Both the position numbers and the translations under genes were made by a program. From the NCBI RefSeq assembly GCF_023053635.1, contig NC_086179.1:4292001-4356000 (forward strand): a stretch of 64,000 bases of DNA, in the 5' to 3' direction. Below the pieces are notes generated by a model. It was not told where the DNA came from. It saw nothing but the letters and a program-made list of their open reading frames with translations, and did no database searches. Below are positions 51,077-63,782 of the stretch, in pieces (the first letter of the stretch is position 1; each line of letters opens with the position of its first letter). Origin of the DNA: Elgaria multicarinata webbii. Taxonomy: Eukaryota; Chordata; Lepidosauria; Squamata; Anguidae.

Positions 51077-54000
51077 TTCTAGAAGCTTATGAACACCAAA
51101 GGGAATTCTAATGCCACCAATGGAATTCTAGCGGTGTTCTAACCATCTTGCAGACTTGACAGACCTCCAGTTGCAGCTTGAAGGAGGAAAAAAAAACCCT
51201 CTCCTGCTCGATTAGGGTTTGATTCTGGAGTTTGGGAGCCATCCTTCTCAAGGTTGGGTTTCCACGTACTGTTACTTTCTACAGCAATGATTTTGGAATG
51301 AACCCCATGTAGATCCACACTTGAAAGCAGCTGCAAGCAGAACGGGCTCAGCGATGTTCACATCCAAAAAACAACCAACACTACTGTGCTGGCAAATAGT
51401 ACAGGCCAAAGAGCCATCACCTGGTCAGGTAACATCCCCATTTGTCACCTCCTTGGGTACCAGCAGCTTCTACCTTAACATGCAAGTCTTTACCACCTCC
51501 TAGAGGGCACCAGATGAACGTGTTTAAGGCAGTGCTTTATGGAGGAAGTGGAAGCCTGAAAGGTTTTGGTAAACTGTCGGAGGCCAAAGTCTCAAACCTG
51601 AAAGGCAACGTCATTCCTCAACTCTATACATATTCTTATAGAATCAGCAACCGTAACTGAGGTGGGGGGTTTACAAATAAAATACTCAACACAGGTAGCG
51701 ATAGAGCTTGTGCCTCCCAGGACATCTAATGGAAAATCATGTTCTGTGAAAAATACTTGCGGAATGACCCGCATATAGAAATGCGCCTGGAAGACAGCGC
51801 ACTGGAATGGATAGCCGTGCAGATTTTCTTCTGTAAAGATCGGTTCGGAGGGAGCCCTGCTCTCAGATCTTCCCTCGAAACTGAATGTACATTTTCAGTT
51901 CCACGTGGATTGTTCTATAGGAGTAATTCCAGCAGCAAAACGCTGCCCTGGAACTGTCCCTTCAAAACAAGTGGAGGGTGTGGGGGAGCTCTCCGCTGAC
52001 TGAGAGCCCTAGAGATCCCCGACGGGTTCACATTTTGGAAATGAGGGAAGGCAGCTCCTATACCGGGAGCAGGAGAGAGAGGAGAACGAAGGGGCTTAGC
52101 CAGAGCAAGCTGTAAGCTCTGACCATTATGCTAAGCAGGATCAGAGTTACAGCAATATGCTGTCCATAAATAACCTCTGGAGAGGAGACGTCCATGACAT
52201 CAGGCATTGGCACTCAAGCCAAAAGATTACAGGCCAAGAGATTATTGCTCCAGTTTCTGTTTGACATGGACAAGAAACCAGCTTGTCCAAAGAGCTGTGT
52301 TTGGGAAGCGCAGGAAAATCTCTGCTACCTGCAACGTGAGCCACAGGTGGAAGGAACTGACAGCAACACTACTTGGACAGTATCTGTGTGCAGGTCTCAG
52401 CAGGGGTAATTCCATTTGCCCCCTCCCAAAAAAATATGCAGAAGAGAACAGCAATGTGCCGGCACAGAAACAAATGCGGGTTTGCACCTTTGAGGAGAAT
52501 CCCCAGATGCTATGCAGGACATGCATGAAGAGCCTTCCAATTTCTTTCCCTTTCTTTTTTTCCTTCTCCCTCTTCACCCCCCCCCCCCCCGGCCCCCATT
52601 GCCTGAAAAGCAGAGGCAGGAGGCTACTAGTTTCAGCGAAAGAATGGTGGATGGTGAGGGGCTACTTAACCTCTTTTCCTATTCTAAATCACCCTCTCCA
52701 AACTGCTTCCCCCCCCACTCCTACCTTTCTCCCACAGGTAGCGTAGCATTTGGGGATGGATTTGGAGCAAAAACCCAAACAGACAGAGGCAGGGGAAAAG
52801 CTAAAGAGTACCTCCCCACCCTTCTTCTGCTCCTGGATTGCAGTCTGTGATGCTACTTTTCATTCATTCAAAAAAAAAAAAATGTCGGGAGACTGTTCAT
52901 GCTCTTTCCTGCACAGAGTCCAGTCCGGCTCACAGAAAGGCCACAGAAGCCAGAGCAATAGCCAAATGACCCAAAACCAGTCTTTAATTTATGACCACCT
53001 ATGATGTTGAGGACAGAAGACCAGCACAAAGACAGAATAAACCGAACATGTGGTCCACACAGGATGTGCGCCTACCTCCCTTCAAAATCGCCACGGGATG
53101 TGCCATTTTCAAGGGTCTTATCTGGGGGGGGGGGGGGAGAAGACCTGTTTCTGGGGATTGGGGGAAGGGAGAGAAAAGGAGTCAATGGGGAAAAAAACCA
53201 CCCCGCTTTCTAATAAAGCAACAAGACAAGTAACCTTGCCAGGAAACCTTCATGTCTGAAAAGTTGTCCTTTTTCAGCTGGCAACAATCTCAAAACTACC
53301 TTTGGGGGGGGGGATGAATTCACCATTCCGTTATCCTGAAGACTCAACAATGCAGAGTGAAACTATAAAATGGGTCAGACAGACAGCCTCCCCACATCAC
53401 AACTCCTGGCAGCTCTCAAAATCGCAGAAATATTGACGAGAGATTTAAATCAGATGATAGACCAGCTCAGCCGGCTGCTCTGGTCCTCCTCCCGTTCCAC
53501 AGAACTCGCCTTACACTCAGGATCTTTCACGTTCGGGCCCATAATGTGGTTCCTTCAACCTTATGGAATGAAACTTTCTTCTTGGTGCTGTCTGCATATT
53601 CACAGCATTGGCTGGGATGATCCCAGTAAGGAAACAGCCAGCCAGTAATGACTTAAGGTTGTGAAAGTCCAGGGAGAGAAATGTTGCGTTCTTTCTCCGC
53701 TTTGTACAAGTGCAATTTGAAAACAGAACTCCAGACGGGAGGCCACAAATAAACACTCAATTGGCCCCTTCTTTACCTGACTGTACCACAAACTTACTCA
53801 TTTCAAACTTCTTCAGTTATGAAAACACAAACATTGTACTAATCTCACTCTCTACCACTGTTGCTACCTACCCCCTTGCTAATTTTCTTTTCTGTATTGG
53901 TTAAGAGTCCAACCATATTTTTTAAGCCCCTGGTTTTCATGTTCTCAGGTGCCAGTATAGTTAAAACAATGCCAGTGCTTCTGCCTTCTTGGGGTGGGGG

Positions 54001-54218
54001 GAATGACAAAGGCCGACACGAGTCTTAGTTGGGATGTCTTTTTCCGCCAGAAACTTCCCTTCTGTACCAAAAATTGCCAGGCCCACACATGCTCCATCCC
54101 AAACCGTGCCCCTCCTTGTCCTTTGCATACCACCTTCCTAAAAGTGAAAGACGGGCTGTAGTGATCAAAGAGCCCCAGGAACGGGGCTCTCTTTTATTCA
54201 CTGGGAAAAGACACCGGG

Positions 54219-57200
54219 CTATCTCCATGGCTTGCTCTGCAGGCTGCTGCTGCTGAGGGAGCGGGTGGTGAGGGCCACGGCTGAGCTGGCGGTGGGCAGG
54301 TTCTGGCTGCTCTTGACAGCGGTGGCCTTGGCGTCTCGAGCTGAAGAACCGCGGCTGAGACGGCCTACAGGAGAGGGATCAGACAAGGACGAGTGAGGCA
54401 AGCCAAGGTCCTGCTGAACAACCCAGGACATCCCATGGTAGGGAAGGCAGCAAATCCCCCCCGCCCCCAAAAACCAGAAACACAGCTCGGACATATCCAG
54501 ACCTGGCTGTTTTTCCTTCTTCGTTTTCCTTAGGGGCATGAACCATTTAAAGAGTTTTTTTACAAGGTGGGGAGATTTGAAGGACACGTGATTTGCCCCT
54601 CAGGCAGGCTTAATTTCCATTGCGGTGGCCCTGAAGAATGGGAAGGGGTGGCCCAGGCCCCAAAGGGAAGCCTGTTAGCTTTTAAGCCCGTGGCCAATTT
54701 CCTAGCGTGCTGCCCATCACTGGTCTGGGATAGGAGCAATACTGTACCTATGGCTCAATAGGACAGACAGGCTGGGGGATTTTTGCTGGTGGAGGGCAGT
54801 GTGCTAAGATTCTTACTGGCAGAATCTGAAGGAAGCTGCTCCTCTTCTAGGTAGTACTGTATCTTCTGTAGATCCTCTGTGGTAAATCTCCACTTGTTGT
54901 CAGCGGGTGGGGGTGGAGGCTGCCTGGGGGCGGCTTTCCTCCGGGCACTCCCAGGCTGGCCAGCCAACAGGCAACACGCGGGGAAGGGGCCCGTCACCAG
55001 GCCTTCGGGGATCTTCTGAGCAATGACCCTGAGACCTGGGAGGCGAGGAAGAAGAGAGACGGGTCGTGACACAGGATGGGGGCAGGAGCGTTCCCCAGCA
55101 ATGTTAACTCTCTAGTTATGGGGCAGCCAGGGCCAGCGCTGCCATAGAGGCCAGTCAGGCGGCCGCCTAGAGCGCCAAAGTAAGGGGGGCACTGAACGCC
55201 GTGCCCAGAAGTCGCCCTCCCACTCCCAGAGCCGCTCTAGCCGAATGAGGGCAGCTTCCGGGCGTGCCGTTCCGAAGCCGCCCTTCCACCCCCCACCCCA
55301 GTGTCCCTGGCCGGCGCCCAGCCGAAGCCAAGCCGGGACACTGGGGTGGGAGGGGGAGGCAGACAGCTGCACGTTCTGACATCTCGAATGCCTGGCGCCT
55401 CCCTCCCAGTCAGAGCCGCTCTAGCAGAGCGCCCGCCCCAGTCGACAGCCCCACCCATCGCCTCGTGTTGCACTACCGGGTATATCACGCGAGGCGAGGG
55501 AAAGGTAACATGGCCTCCATCCCCGCCTGTCTCCGCCTACTTGGGGTGAGGGTGTACGCGGGGGTGTGAAAGCAGCTCACCTTGCCTAGGGCACAAAATA
55601 GCCTGGCACTGGCCTTGGGGGCAACCAAGAGGGACCGGTACTCACTGGCATATTCCAGTGTTACCCTGAACTTCCTAAACGGCAAGCTTATAAACCATGC
55701 GAGCTGGGGATGATGGGGACTGCAGTTCAACACATCACATCTGGAGAATGCTAGATTGGGGAGAGCTGACATAAAGTCCTGTAATGTAGAGACATCATGC
55801 TAGAACGCCGCCGCTACTGACAATGGCAGAGTGTCTCCAGAACTGGAAGCTGAGGTAGAGTATCACACTACTTTTTTCTTAGCTCTATTTGTTTTTCAGG
55901 TGGGTGGGGGCGTAGAGGAGAAAGAAAACAACTGTTGTCCACTGGAGCACTGCAGAACTAGGGGCTGTGTCCAGGACTTCCATGCAACGCACAGCTCTTT
56001 GGAGAGAGGATTTGCATCATGGGCAAAAAGGTAGCAAAAGAATCAGAAGTGAATTTGACACGTAGTTTTGACTGATCTTCTCTGGGATTTAATCCTTTAG
56101 TCATGTGCAAGTACATCAACGAGGAAACTTTTCCTCCTATGCCTAGTTCTTTACGGATCATACCACTAGGTGATGGTGGTGGTGGGATGGTTCTGAATTT
56201 CCAGGACAATTCCAGGCCTTTCCTACCTCCAGAGAGCATGAACAAGTTCTCGAAGCCCCTCTCGCACATCGTGGTGGCTGCTTGGCTGGCCACTCTCTCG
56301 TCGTCGTCGTAGAGAATGATGATCTTCCCGTGAGCGTTTTTCTGGCGGTCGGAGATGTTAAGGCTCATACAGCCCCAGGAAGTGGGAGCAGAACAAGACG
56401 AGAGCGCCGCCACCCCCACCCCCCTCCCAGTGCCAAGGGATGCTGAAGAAGCAGTAGCTGCCACCTCGCTCCATGATGAGAAGTGCTTTCTTTTTTTAGA
56501 AATGTCTTGGGATGCAAAGTGCCAATTGTTTCTAGTGAGGGAAACAGAGGTGGGCGGGCGCAACACTGGACTGCTCTCAAAGACTGGCACACAGTTGCCA
56601 TCAAGAACAATTAAAAAAAGAAATTATTATTGTTATTGTTGTTGTTGTTATTTGTATCCCGCCTTTTGCCCAATCCTGGGCCTCAAGGCGGCCTTACAAA
56701 ATTTAAAACATATACATTTTAAAGCCTAGAAAATACACAACAATTTTACCATAGATGGAGGACCAGATTATTCTCCAAAGGCCTGCTGGAACAAAGAAGT
56801 TTTTGCCTGCTTCCGAAAGCCCATTGAGGAGGGAGCCAGCCTAGTTTCCCCGGGAAGAGAGTTCCAGAGCACCGGAGCAGCCACCGAGAAGGCCCTCTCC
56901 CATGTTCCCACCAGGCACGCCTGTGAAGATGGTGGGACTGAAAGAAGGGCTTCTCCAGAAGATCTCAAAGCACAGGCAAGCTCATAAGGGAGAATTCGGT
57001 CTTTCAGATAACCTGGACCCGAGCCATATGCTCTGTTCAGAAATGAATGAACTTAAGCAACATCCCTGGAGAATTTAAAGGGGAAGAGAGCATTTATGTC
57101 TGATTTGTCTCCTGGAGGTGGAGAGATCATTACTGGGCATGGAATATAAGATTGTGGGGGAAACTGGGGTGGGGCAAAGCAACAGGAATGGATTATGACA

Positions 57201-60200
57201 TTCTTGCTCCAAACAGGCGAGGGGGCAAATGCTAGGGAGGAGGCATTGAAGAGGCGAGGGGACAGGGAATGTTTACGGCAGGAGGATATGGATGCAGCTA
57301 AAACTTCATAATGAAGGCACTTGCTTAAGTATAAACTGCATATCATGCTGCAACTTCTCGATCATCCCAGAGTGCAGGACTCAGAATAACGGGCTCAAGT
57401 TACAGGAAGCCAGATTCCAGCTGGACATCAGGAAAAACTTCCTAACTGTTAGAGCAGTACGACAATGGAACCAGAGGTTGTGGGCTCTCCCACACTAGAG
57501 GCCTTCAAGAGGCAGCTGGACAAACATCTGTCAGGGATGCTTTAGGGTGGATTCCTGCACTGAGCAGGGGGTTGGACTTGATGGCCTTGTAGGCCCCTTC
57601 CAACTCTACTATTCTATCATTCTATGTCATGGAGCCCCAGTAACCTCCCCCTCCTTTGCAAAGTACCTTCAGGAGAGAGGGGGAGTGATTAACCTTACCC
57701 CTGATAATCACGGTCTCCCTGAACCATCCCCCCCACCAAAATAATCTGCTTTTACCCCCATGCGGTCCCAGACCCACATCTGCAAGGTAAACACAGATCT
57801 GAAACCCAGGCTGGGGAGAAAGCAGCTAAATATGATCACCAGACCTGAGCATGTTGCAAAGCCTGCCAGCTGAGCTTTCCCCAAAACAAACGTTATAGAG
57901 GACTGCAAGTATCACTTCCCCCCTGGATCAACATACCCAATCAAGCTTTGCATTTGGGTTGTAGAAATCCTGGCAGAAAACAAAGCCGCTTCGTGCTTTT
58001 GAATTCGAAGAAGGATACATATTCCAAAATGCTGTTTGTATAAGGATTCATGGTTCTGGATAGGGTGGCAATAGGGTAGGAGTAAGCTGTGAAAGTAAGA
58101 GAAAAGCGAGCTTAGAAAGGAAGTATTCATGCTTTATACCAGTGGTTCTCACCCTTTTTTGCTCCATTCCCCCCCTTTCACCATTGTTCAGAATATAATT
58201 CCCCCCCTTCCCAAGATAGTCAAAAGGTGCATTCCAAATAATATGCATATAATATTGAAAATCTTTTTCCCCTCCCTATATTAGTACATATAGATTTATT
58301 TGGATTATTTTTATAGTAGAGTTTTACAAATTTAACAGCAATAGAAAATGTTGATAGATTTTAATTTAAAACTTGAATAAAATTAGTTTTTTAAAAAAAT
58401 ATTCAGAATTTCCTACACATGTTATTAAAAACGTGCCAGAAAAGTGTCATGTCATCTGCAAAAGCCAGGCCTTTGCTCTGTTTTCCCTCCCTCCCTCGCA
58501 ATCCTAGAAATTTCAAGCTTCCCATTTAAAGGGGCAATGCAAATGGGAGCTGAGAATGTAAAAGGAGCCATGCTTTGTGTTGCCCCTTTAAATGGGAAAC
58601 TTGAAACTTCTAGGATTGTGAGGGAGGGAGGGAAAAGAGAGTAAAGGCCTGGCTTTTGCAGACGACATGACACTTTTCTGGGAAGTTTTTAATAACATGT
58701 GTAGGAAGACATAATCTACAGGACATCACACTTTGCTGAATAGTGGTCCCAATTCCCCCCTTGGAACCCTGAACCCACGCTTTACACCAGGGAGGGAAAG
58801 GCAGCCTTGCTAGAGAATGAAAAGCACAGCTCCCAAGAACAAGCGAAGGACTGATTAAGGCTGTTTGAAATTTCTAAGGCTACCCAAAGAAACTGGTATT
58901 TGAATCATCAGCATGCATTTTGGGACAGCTCTTACAGGTGCGGAGGTAGGCAAAAGACTTTGGCAATGCAGAAGAGGCTTTTATTATGCCACTGTTCTGA
59001 ATAACAGAATGTTATGGTTGGGGTGGGGTGTTAAAGAGATATCTTCATCTTCTACTCAAGACCCTCCTGTATTTTCCTACTATTTCTTCTGTCTTTTTTC
59101 TTACCACAGAAACCCAATTAAGGAGGGGGGAGACAGAATAATTGCACAGTAGCTTTTGGGAAAGCCCAAGCAGAACAAAGCCTTCCCAACTTACACACTG
59201 ATGGAGGATAGTTCCTCCACCCGGTGTGCATCAGCTGGGGAATCCTCACTGTTTTCTTGATCTGTGAGTGGAGATAACAGCAGGTATTTCTCTCCTTGCT
59301 TCCTCTCCAAGAGCCAAGGACGATGAAGATCTGGATGCAGAGCTTCTGCAGGCCAGAGGCTCAACACCTCCTGCCTTACATCTCCATCTCTAACCTGATT
59401 ACAACTTAATTTGGAACCCGGAGTTTTGAGTTTATACATTTGACAAACCAACGATCTTTCCCCTGGGTACCAAACTATTCTTTCACACTACACACTTGGA
59501 CCAAGGGAAGGTAAGATGAAAACAGGTTGAACTCATTCAATGACAGCTAGGGAGGTACCTGGTAGTCTTTCTGTCCCCCCACCCACCCACCCCGATTTGA
59601 AATTAACCCCAACTCTTAGAGCTCCTGTCTTTCAGGAGCTGGGCTGAATCGAGTGGTTGTGGCTGATGGAAGCTGGGATACTGCAGGTTGGCCTTGCTTC
59701 AAGGCACGCTGGGTATCTCCGCAACCGTCTCTGGGGTTGAGGGAAATGCTTCAACCATTCCAGTTTTCTGCACGGAGCTCAACAACACCCAGGAGAAGAG
59801 TACTTGTGACCCACTTTGCAACGTTGCAAATACTTTTTTGTATATAACCAAGTTCCGTGCACCGTGACACTTGGAATCAAGTCAACGGGGTCCACCGCTC
59901 AAGTCCACCTCACCTCCCACTATGTGGCACTGCTCATAAGCATCCCGCTCTCGTACGTCCAGCAGCAGGAAGGGGCATTCAGGATAAGGTCCGTCTTTTG
60001 CATACATCTCTGTTTTCTTCAGGGCATCTTTCCCCAGGTCCAGTTCGCCTACACCGCTGATCACGCTGGAGGGGAAGAAGAACAGCCATTATCTCCTCAT
60101 AAAGGGCCTCAAGTATACCGCTAGACCTGCTCATTCAAGCTGATGTGTTTCTGTGGTAACCATCATCAGGTGGAAGCTGATCCAACGAGCCAGAAAAGAA

Positions 60201-62493
60201 GAAGGAAAATGACAATACAGTCAGCCCATAGGATTTCAAAATGGAAAGCAATACAACTCATAGTTTCTGGGTTCACACGTCATGAAACAATCCTGTTCCT
60301 GGGTGGTTAATGGAAATTGGAAATGGCTTGTGCACAGCACTCTTCCCCAGGAACTGCTACCGCTACATGAGAAGCGGGTCTTGATATCTTCTTGTAATCC
60401 CACCTTTGCAGGGAGTTGAGGGAATCACTGCAGGTGGAGGGAAGGAAGGAAAGGCAGGCATTGAGCATAGAAATGTGCCATTTGATACCTCTGTAAGGTG
60501 GAGCGATATGATTCCCCGGCTCCGGTGTTGTTTATGAACAGGATGGGACTGGCTGGTTTCTCCACAGGGCTGCCTCTGCCATTGGTCTCTGCCGCAATGT
60601 CAACATTGTTATCTGCGGGAGAAGCATCACCCTCTGAAAGAGAGAGAGAGAGAGATAATAACAAACATTTATTTTCCATGCTACGCTTTGCTCACAGGAA
60701 ACCAGGTTTTCAGGACTTTCCTTTAAGCAGTACCTGCCAAAATCCAAACCCAGAAGTATGGCAAGAATTTTTGTGCAGTGGGCAGATATCGGACAGTGAA
60801 TATGATGTTACTGATGAGAAGACACAAGCAACCGCCATTGCCAATTCTGGTGTGCAGTCTGGGGAGTGCAGTTAGTATTTCAAAAGTTGGTATCACTTTA
60901 TCACATAACCACTTACAGAGCTCTTTAAAACAAGAAAAGAAGGAGTACAAGGCTACCTGCGTTAAGACACCTCTGGACAGGATGGATGACTGGCCTGAAT
61001 ATTTAAGGCACCACCTCATGCTCACACCCTTTCCCCAGCAGCAGAGCCGTGCCATTCCAATAATCTTTTAAAAACGTATTTTAATTAAAAGTTCAGGACA
61101 TTACCATCGAGTTTTTGAATTTCCTCAGGTGGCACTTCTGAGTTTTCATCAGACAGAGAAGCAACCTGGATCACCTTTGTGTGGAGGGAAGGACACTGTT
61201 AGAAGCAACTCATCATCAAGAGCACTTAATTGGCTGGGACTCAGTAAGCAGCATCAATCCAGGGAAGACTGCCAGTGAGAATTTTTACGTTTACTAATTT
61301 GGAGGCGGGGGGAGGGGGGGAATAGGGTGGGGGTTCCTCCGTGGAGTCTAAAGCACTTTGCAAGTATTCTGAGACATCTTTATTACCGCTTTACATATAG
61401 AATCATAGAATAGCAGAGTTGGAAGGGGCCTACAAGGCCATCGAGTCCAACCCCCTGCTCAATGCAGGAATCCACCCTAAAGCATCCCTGACAGACGGCT
61501 GTCCAGCTGCCTCTTGAAGGCCTCTAGTGTGGGAGAGCCCACAACCTCCCTAGGTAACTGGTTCCATTGTCGTACTTCTCTAACAGTCAGGAAGTTTTTC
61601 CTGATGTCCAGCCGGAATCTGGCTTCCTTTAACTTGAGCCCGTTATTCCGTGTCCTGCACTCTGGGAGGATCGGGAAGAGTTCTAGGATACAACTCCCAA
61701 ACTCATTTTTGATATCAGGGCTGAGACCTGATGGGCCCTAGCAAACCCAAGTCCTGCTGGTCATCCAGTATGTTAAGTGAAGGAAGTCTTATTTTCAGAA
61801 TGGCAAATCCCCAGATCCTACTGTCTGCTATTCAAGAGCTCTCGCTCTCGCTCTGGGTGTGTGCGTGTGTGTGTGTGTGTGTGTGTTACATAGCATCTTA
61901 TATGCTCTTATTATTATTATTATTATTTATTTATATAGCACCATCAATGTACTCTTTGCTCATTAGTGAGAAATTTTAGAAAAGAGTCAGGAACTTTTTT
62001 TCATACAGGGACCAGATTGCCTCCCGAAACCAATCTGGCGCGCTGGACGATATTAGTGCAGTGTCCACCCCTGAAGCCTCTCCCTGACATCATATGCCCG
62101 TGCCCCACCATTTCCCCTCTCTCAGTGAAGGGAGAGGCACGGAGAAAAGGACTCTTCCAGGGCTTGGGGGCGGTGAGTTGTACACTTCCTGTGCCGGCTG
62201 AGCTGGGCACCTCCTTCACGCACCGCCCTGATTGGGGTGATGAGTGGTGTGGGGATACAGTCAGCTCCAAGCACCGGGCGAGTCCCTTTCTCTGTGCAGA
62301 GTGCAGCTCGGAGGCTTTGAAGTACAATAGCCATGCCTAGCGCAACTCCGGAGCGTAGCCAACAAGAATCTGCACAGATGAGGCAGAAGAGAGATTTCCA
62401 GAAACCAGTGGGAGGGACAAGCCTTACATACCAGCTGGGCGAAAGTAGTCACTTTCAGTCTCTTGAAGAGCTCGTCTTTCTTGTATCTGTAAT
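54219..62493 (-). CDS. CEP41: Centrosomal protein of 41 kDa (exons for the last 324 residues)
   Basis: Centrosome and ciliary base protein; in vertebrates CEP41 promotes tubulin polyglutamylation in cilia and is mutated in Joubert syndrome. Exons on the minus strand, in order: 62493-62432, 61174-61105, 60633-60489, 60065-59914, 58086-58019, 56341-56227, 55035-54817, 54364-54219 (stop). All are GT-AG with matching phases. The reading begins [21 protein letters not shown] rhodanese-like domain follows, with [56 protein letters not shown] and [15 protein letters not shown]. Then come [20 protein letters not shown] and the C-terminus [13 protein letters not shown]. The rhodanese loop after IIILY has Asp where active enzymes have Cys, so no sulfurtransferase activity is expected. 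The 49 missing N-terminal residues (known human length 373) lie beyond the right edge. Convergent with CPA1. Confidence 0.95.
55128..55617. mobile_element. Non-autonomous hAT-type element, second copy
   Basis: Termini CAGGGCCAGCGCTGCCATAG and CCTGGCACTGGCCTTG, matching the element at 32837. The flanks ggggcagc (55120-55127) and ggggcaac (55618-55625) form an 8-bp duplication with one mismatch. It sits 92 bp upstream of the acceptor of the CEP41 exon at 54817-55035. Confidence 0.8.
56630..57040 (-). repeat. L2-group LINE 3' end (further subfamily)
   Basis: An ATT/GTT-rich tail, then TTGTATCCCGCCTTTTGCCC and CTCAAGGCGG. The minus strand encodes [20 protein letters not shown] and [14 protein letters not shown]. 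In a CEP41 intron. Confidence 0.7.
57041..57354. other. Unassigned CEP41 intron sequence
   Basis: No family recognised. Confidence 0.3.
57355..57628 (+). repeat. CR1 LINE 3' end
   Basis: [20 protein letters not shown] and the standard 3' UTR, ending CTATTCTATCATTCTATG. Confidence 0.85.
58140..58779. mobile_element. Non-autonomous hAT-like element with a long internal palindrome
   Basis: Starts CAGTGGTTCTCACCC, the classic end of Charlie-type hATs; the right end (GGAACCCTGAACCCACG) is diverged. The flanks ctttatac (58132-58139) and ctttacac (58780-58787) form an 8-bp duplication with one mismatch. Inside, 58411-58544 pairs with 58575-58705. It begins 53 bp upstream of the acceptor of the CEP41 exon at 58019-58086. 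Confidence 0.75.
61397..61680 (-). repeat. CR1 LINE 3' end
   Basis: Reversed terminus AGAATCATAGAATAGCAGAG to the [10 protein letters not shown]-coding part. In a CEP41 intron. Confidence 0.85.
61837..61955. repeat. CT/GT microsatellite and (ATT)n LINE tail
   Basis: CTCTCGCTCTCGCTCTGG then (GT)n to 61887. (ATT)n follows at 61910-61927, next to TTTATATAGCACCATCAATG, the reverse of the tail seen at 14405-14455. Confidence 0.75.
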
Positions 62494-63742
62494 CTGGAAA
62501 ACAGCAAAGAGGGGCCAATAAGGATATAAAAACAAATACCTCTTGGAGTACCACTACAGAATTTGATCCATAGAAACCTGGAATTTCAGAAGAGGGTCCA
62601 TTCCACATATTACATTGATGTCCTGTCCTCCCCGCAAGGCGCTTTGAATGGAATCCTAAAGCTTTATGAGTGCTTATGAATCAATCTTAAAATCTAAGCT
62701 AGATACATTCATTCCAACTGGAGACTTGGCTGTCGCCAGGATTGTTAATGTTTACAGCCTCAAACCTTGGCTTTCAGGAGAATGAATGTTGCTGCCAATC
62801 TGTTGGTTTTCAGGCAGCCTAAGCGAGAAGGGATGGCAGTGGTACCCATCCAATTCTCACTATGGTCACAGTCTCCTTCAATCAGCTCGTTTGCCAGAAT
62901 ATTCAAGAGGGCCCTAGACTAAAGAACAGTTCACACGGCCACTAGGGCTGTAGCAGCTTCTTGTAAATCCTGCCCTCGGCTAGCCAATTGCATGCAGCCT
63001 TATGGGATTAGGCTTTATTTGTGCTTCGCCATACAAGCAACTTTAATGGAAGGCCTTCCCATTTAAGCCCGTTTATTTCGGAATAGCCTGCACAGGAGTA
63101 ATTCCTGATGTGTTCTGCCCTCTGCTTCCTATTCCCATTTTACAGATGAGGATCAAAGTGTCAGAGAAACCAACTCACTCACTCGAGATGGTGCTTGAGC
63201 AGGGAATGGAAGCCAGGTCTCCCAGATCCACCCAACTCAAGAAGCACCTGGCCTCCAAGAACAACACTCTACCCTACCTTCACAGCGTTGGAAGACAACG
63301 CCCCACCCAAAGAAATTGCCTTCCACCCATCAGCCCCTGGTCAGTCTATGCCATCCAGACTGCACTGAGCTATCAGGAGCCTGGCACGCAGAAGCACGAG
63401 GAATGCAAAGCGTACAGCTCCAGACAACATGAGCAAGAAAACAAGCGTCACTAAACAAGACTAACCCTGGCTTAAAACCACCACCAGCTTAAACTAGACA
63501 TCCCCTCCCTGAACAGAGATGTGTTCATTCATTTCCATGTCAGGTCCTCTTCGAGATGTTTCCAGTGCTAGAGGCACCATAAATAACTAACCGTTTGCTA
63601 GCCTCTACCCAGGTCTATGATGCCACCTGAGGGCATTGCCTCCACATGCCTTGTCTGGAAGCAAGGTTAGATGCTCTACAGAAACATTGTAGGTAGGATA
63701 AGAGAACAGTCCACTCTGTCTTGTATCTTCAGCATGACATAC
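62494..63742. other. Unassigned CEP41 intron sequence
   Basis: No further CEP41 exon (for example one coding NSMTKYTEKLEE) and no known repeat family were found. The plus-strand opening at 63110-63454 has no family resemblance. Confidence 0.35.
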
Positions 63743-63782
63743 CTGGAGCTAACGCGGAACGTCCATTTACATTTTCAGACAT
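63743..63782 (-). CDS. CEP41: Candidate alternative first exon of CEP41
   Basis: On the minus strand, CAAG-ATG (A at -3) opens MSENVNGRSALAP and runs to a good donor (CCAG|GTATGT). The exon ends one base into a codon, exactly what the next exon (62493-62432) needs, giving [20 protein letters not shown]. It is not the usual vertebrate N-terminus (MSLRRHIGNPEYL type), which must lie beyond 64000. Only splice and phase fit support it. Confidence 0.35.

Larger units (their letters stand above)
49159..54218 (-). other. Probable CEP41 3' UTR
   Basis: Downstream of the CEP41 stop on the minus strand, mostly unique and with few old repeats, unlike the introns. Minus-strand AATAAA hexamers occur at 49159-49164 and 49917-49922. 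A UTR of 4-5 kb would fit the long 3' UTR known for mammalian CEP41. Transcription itself is inferred. Confidence 0.45.

Noticed and set aside
52207-52850. ORFs of 112-179 codons in the CEP41 3' flank
   Set aside because: They contain poly-Pro and homopolymer runs, with no recognisable domain, and are on the strand opposite the expected CEP41 UTR.
62001-62340. Overlapping ORFs of about 110-124 codons on both strands
   Set aside because: Shadow frames in a GC-richer intron stretch between CEP41 exons; no domain or splice context.
63110-63454. 114-codon plus-strand ORF near the right edge
   Set aside because: No family resemblance, no neighbouring exon signals, and it lies antisense within a CEP41 intron.
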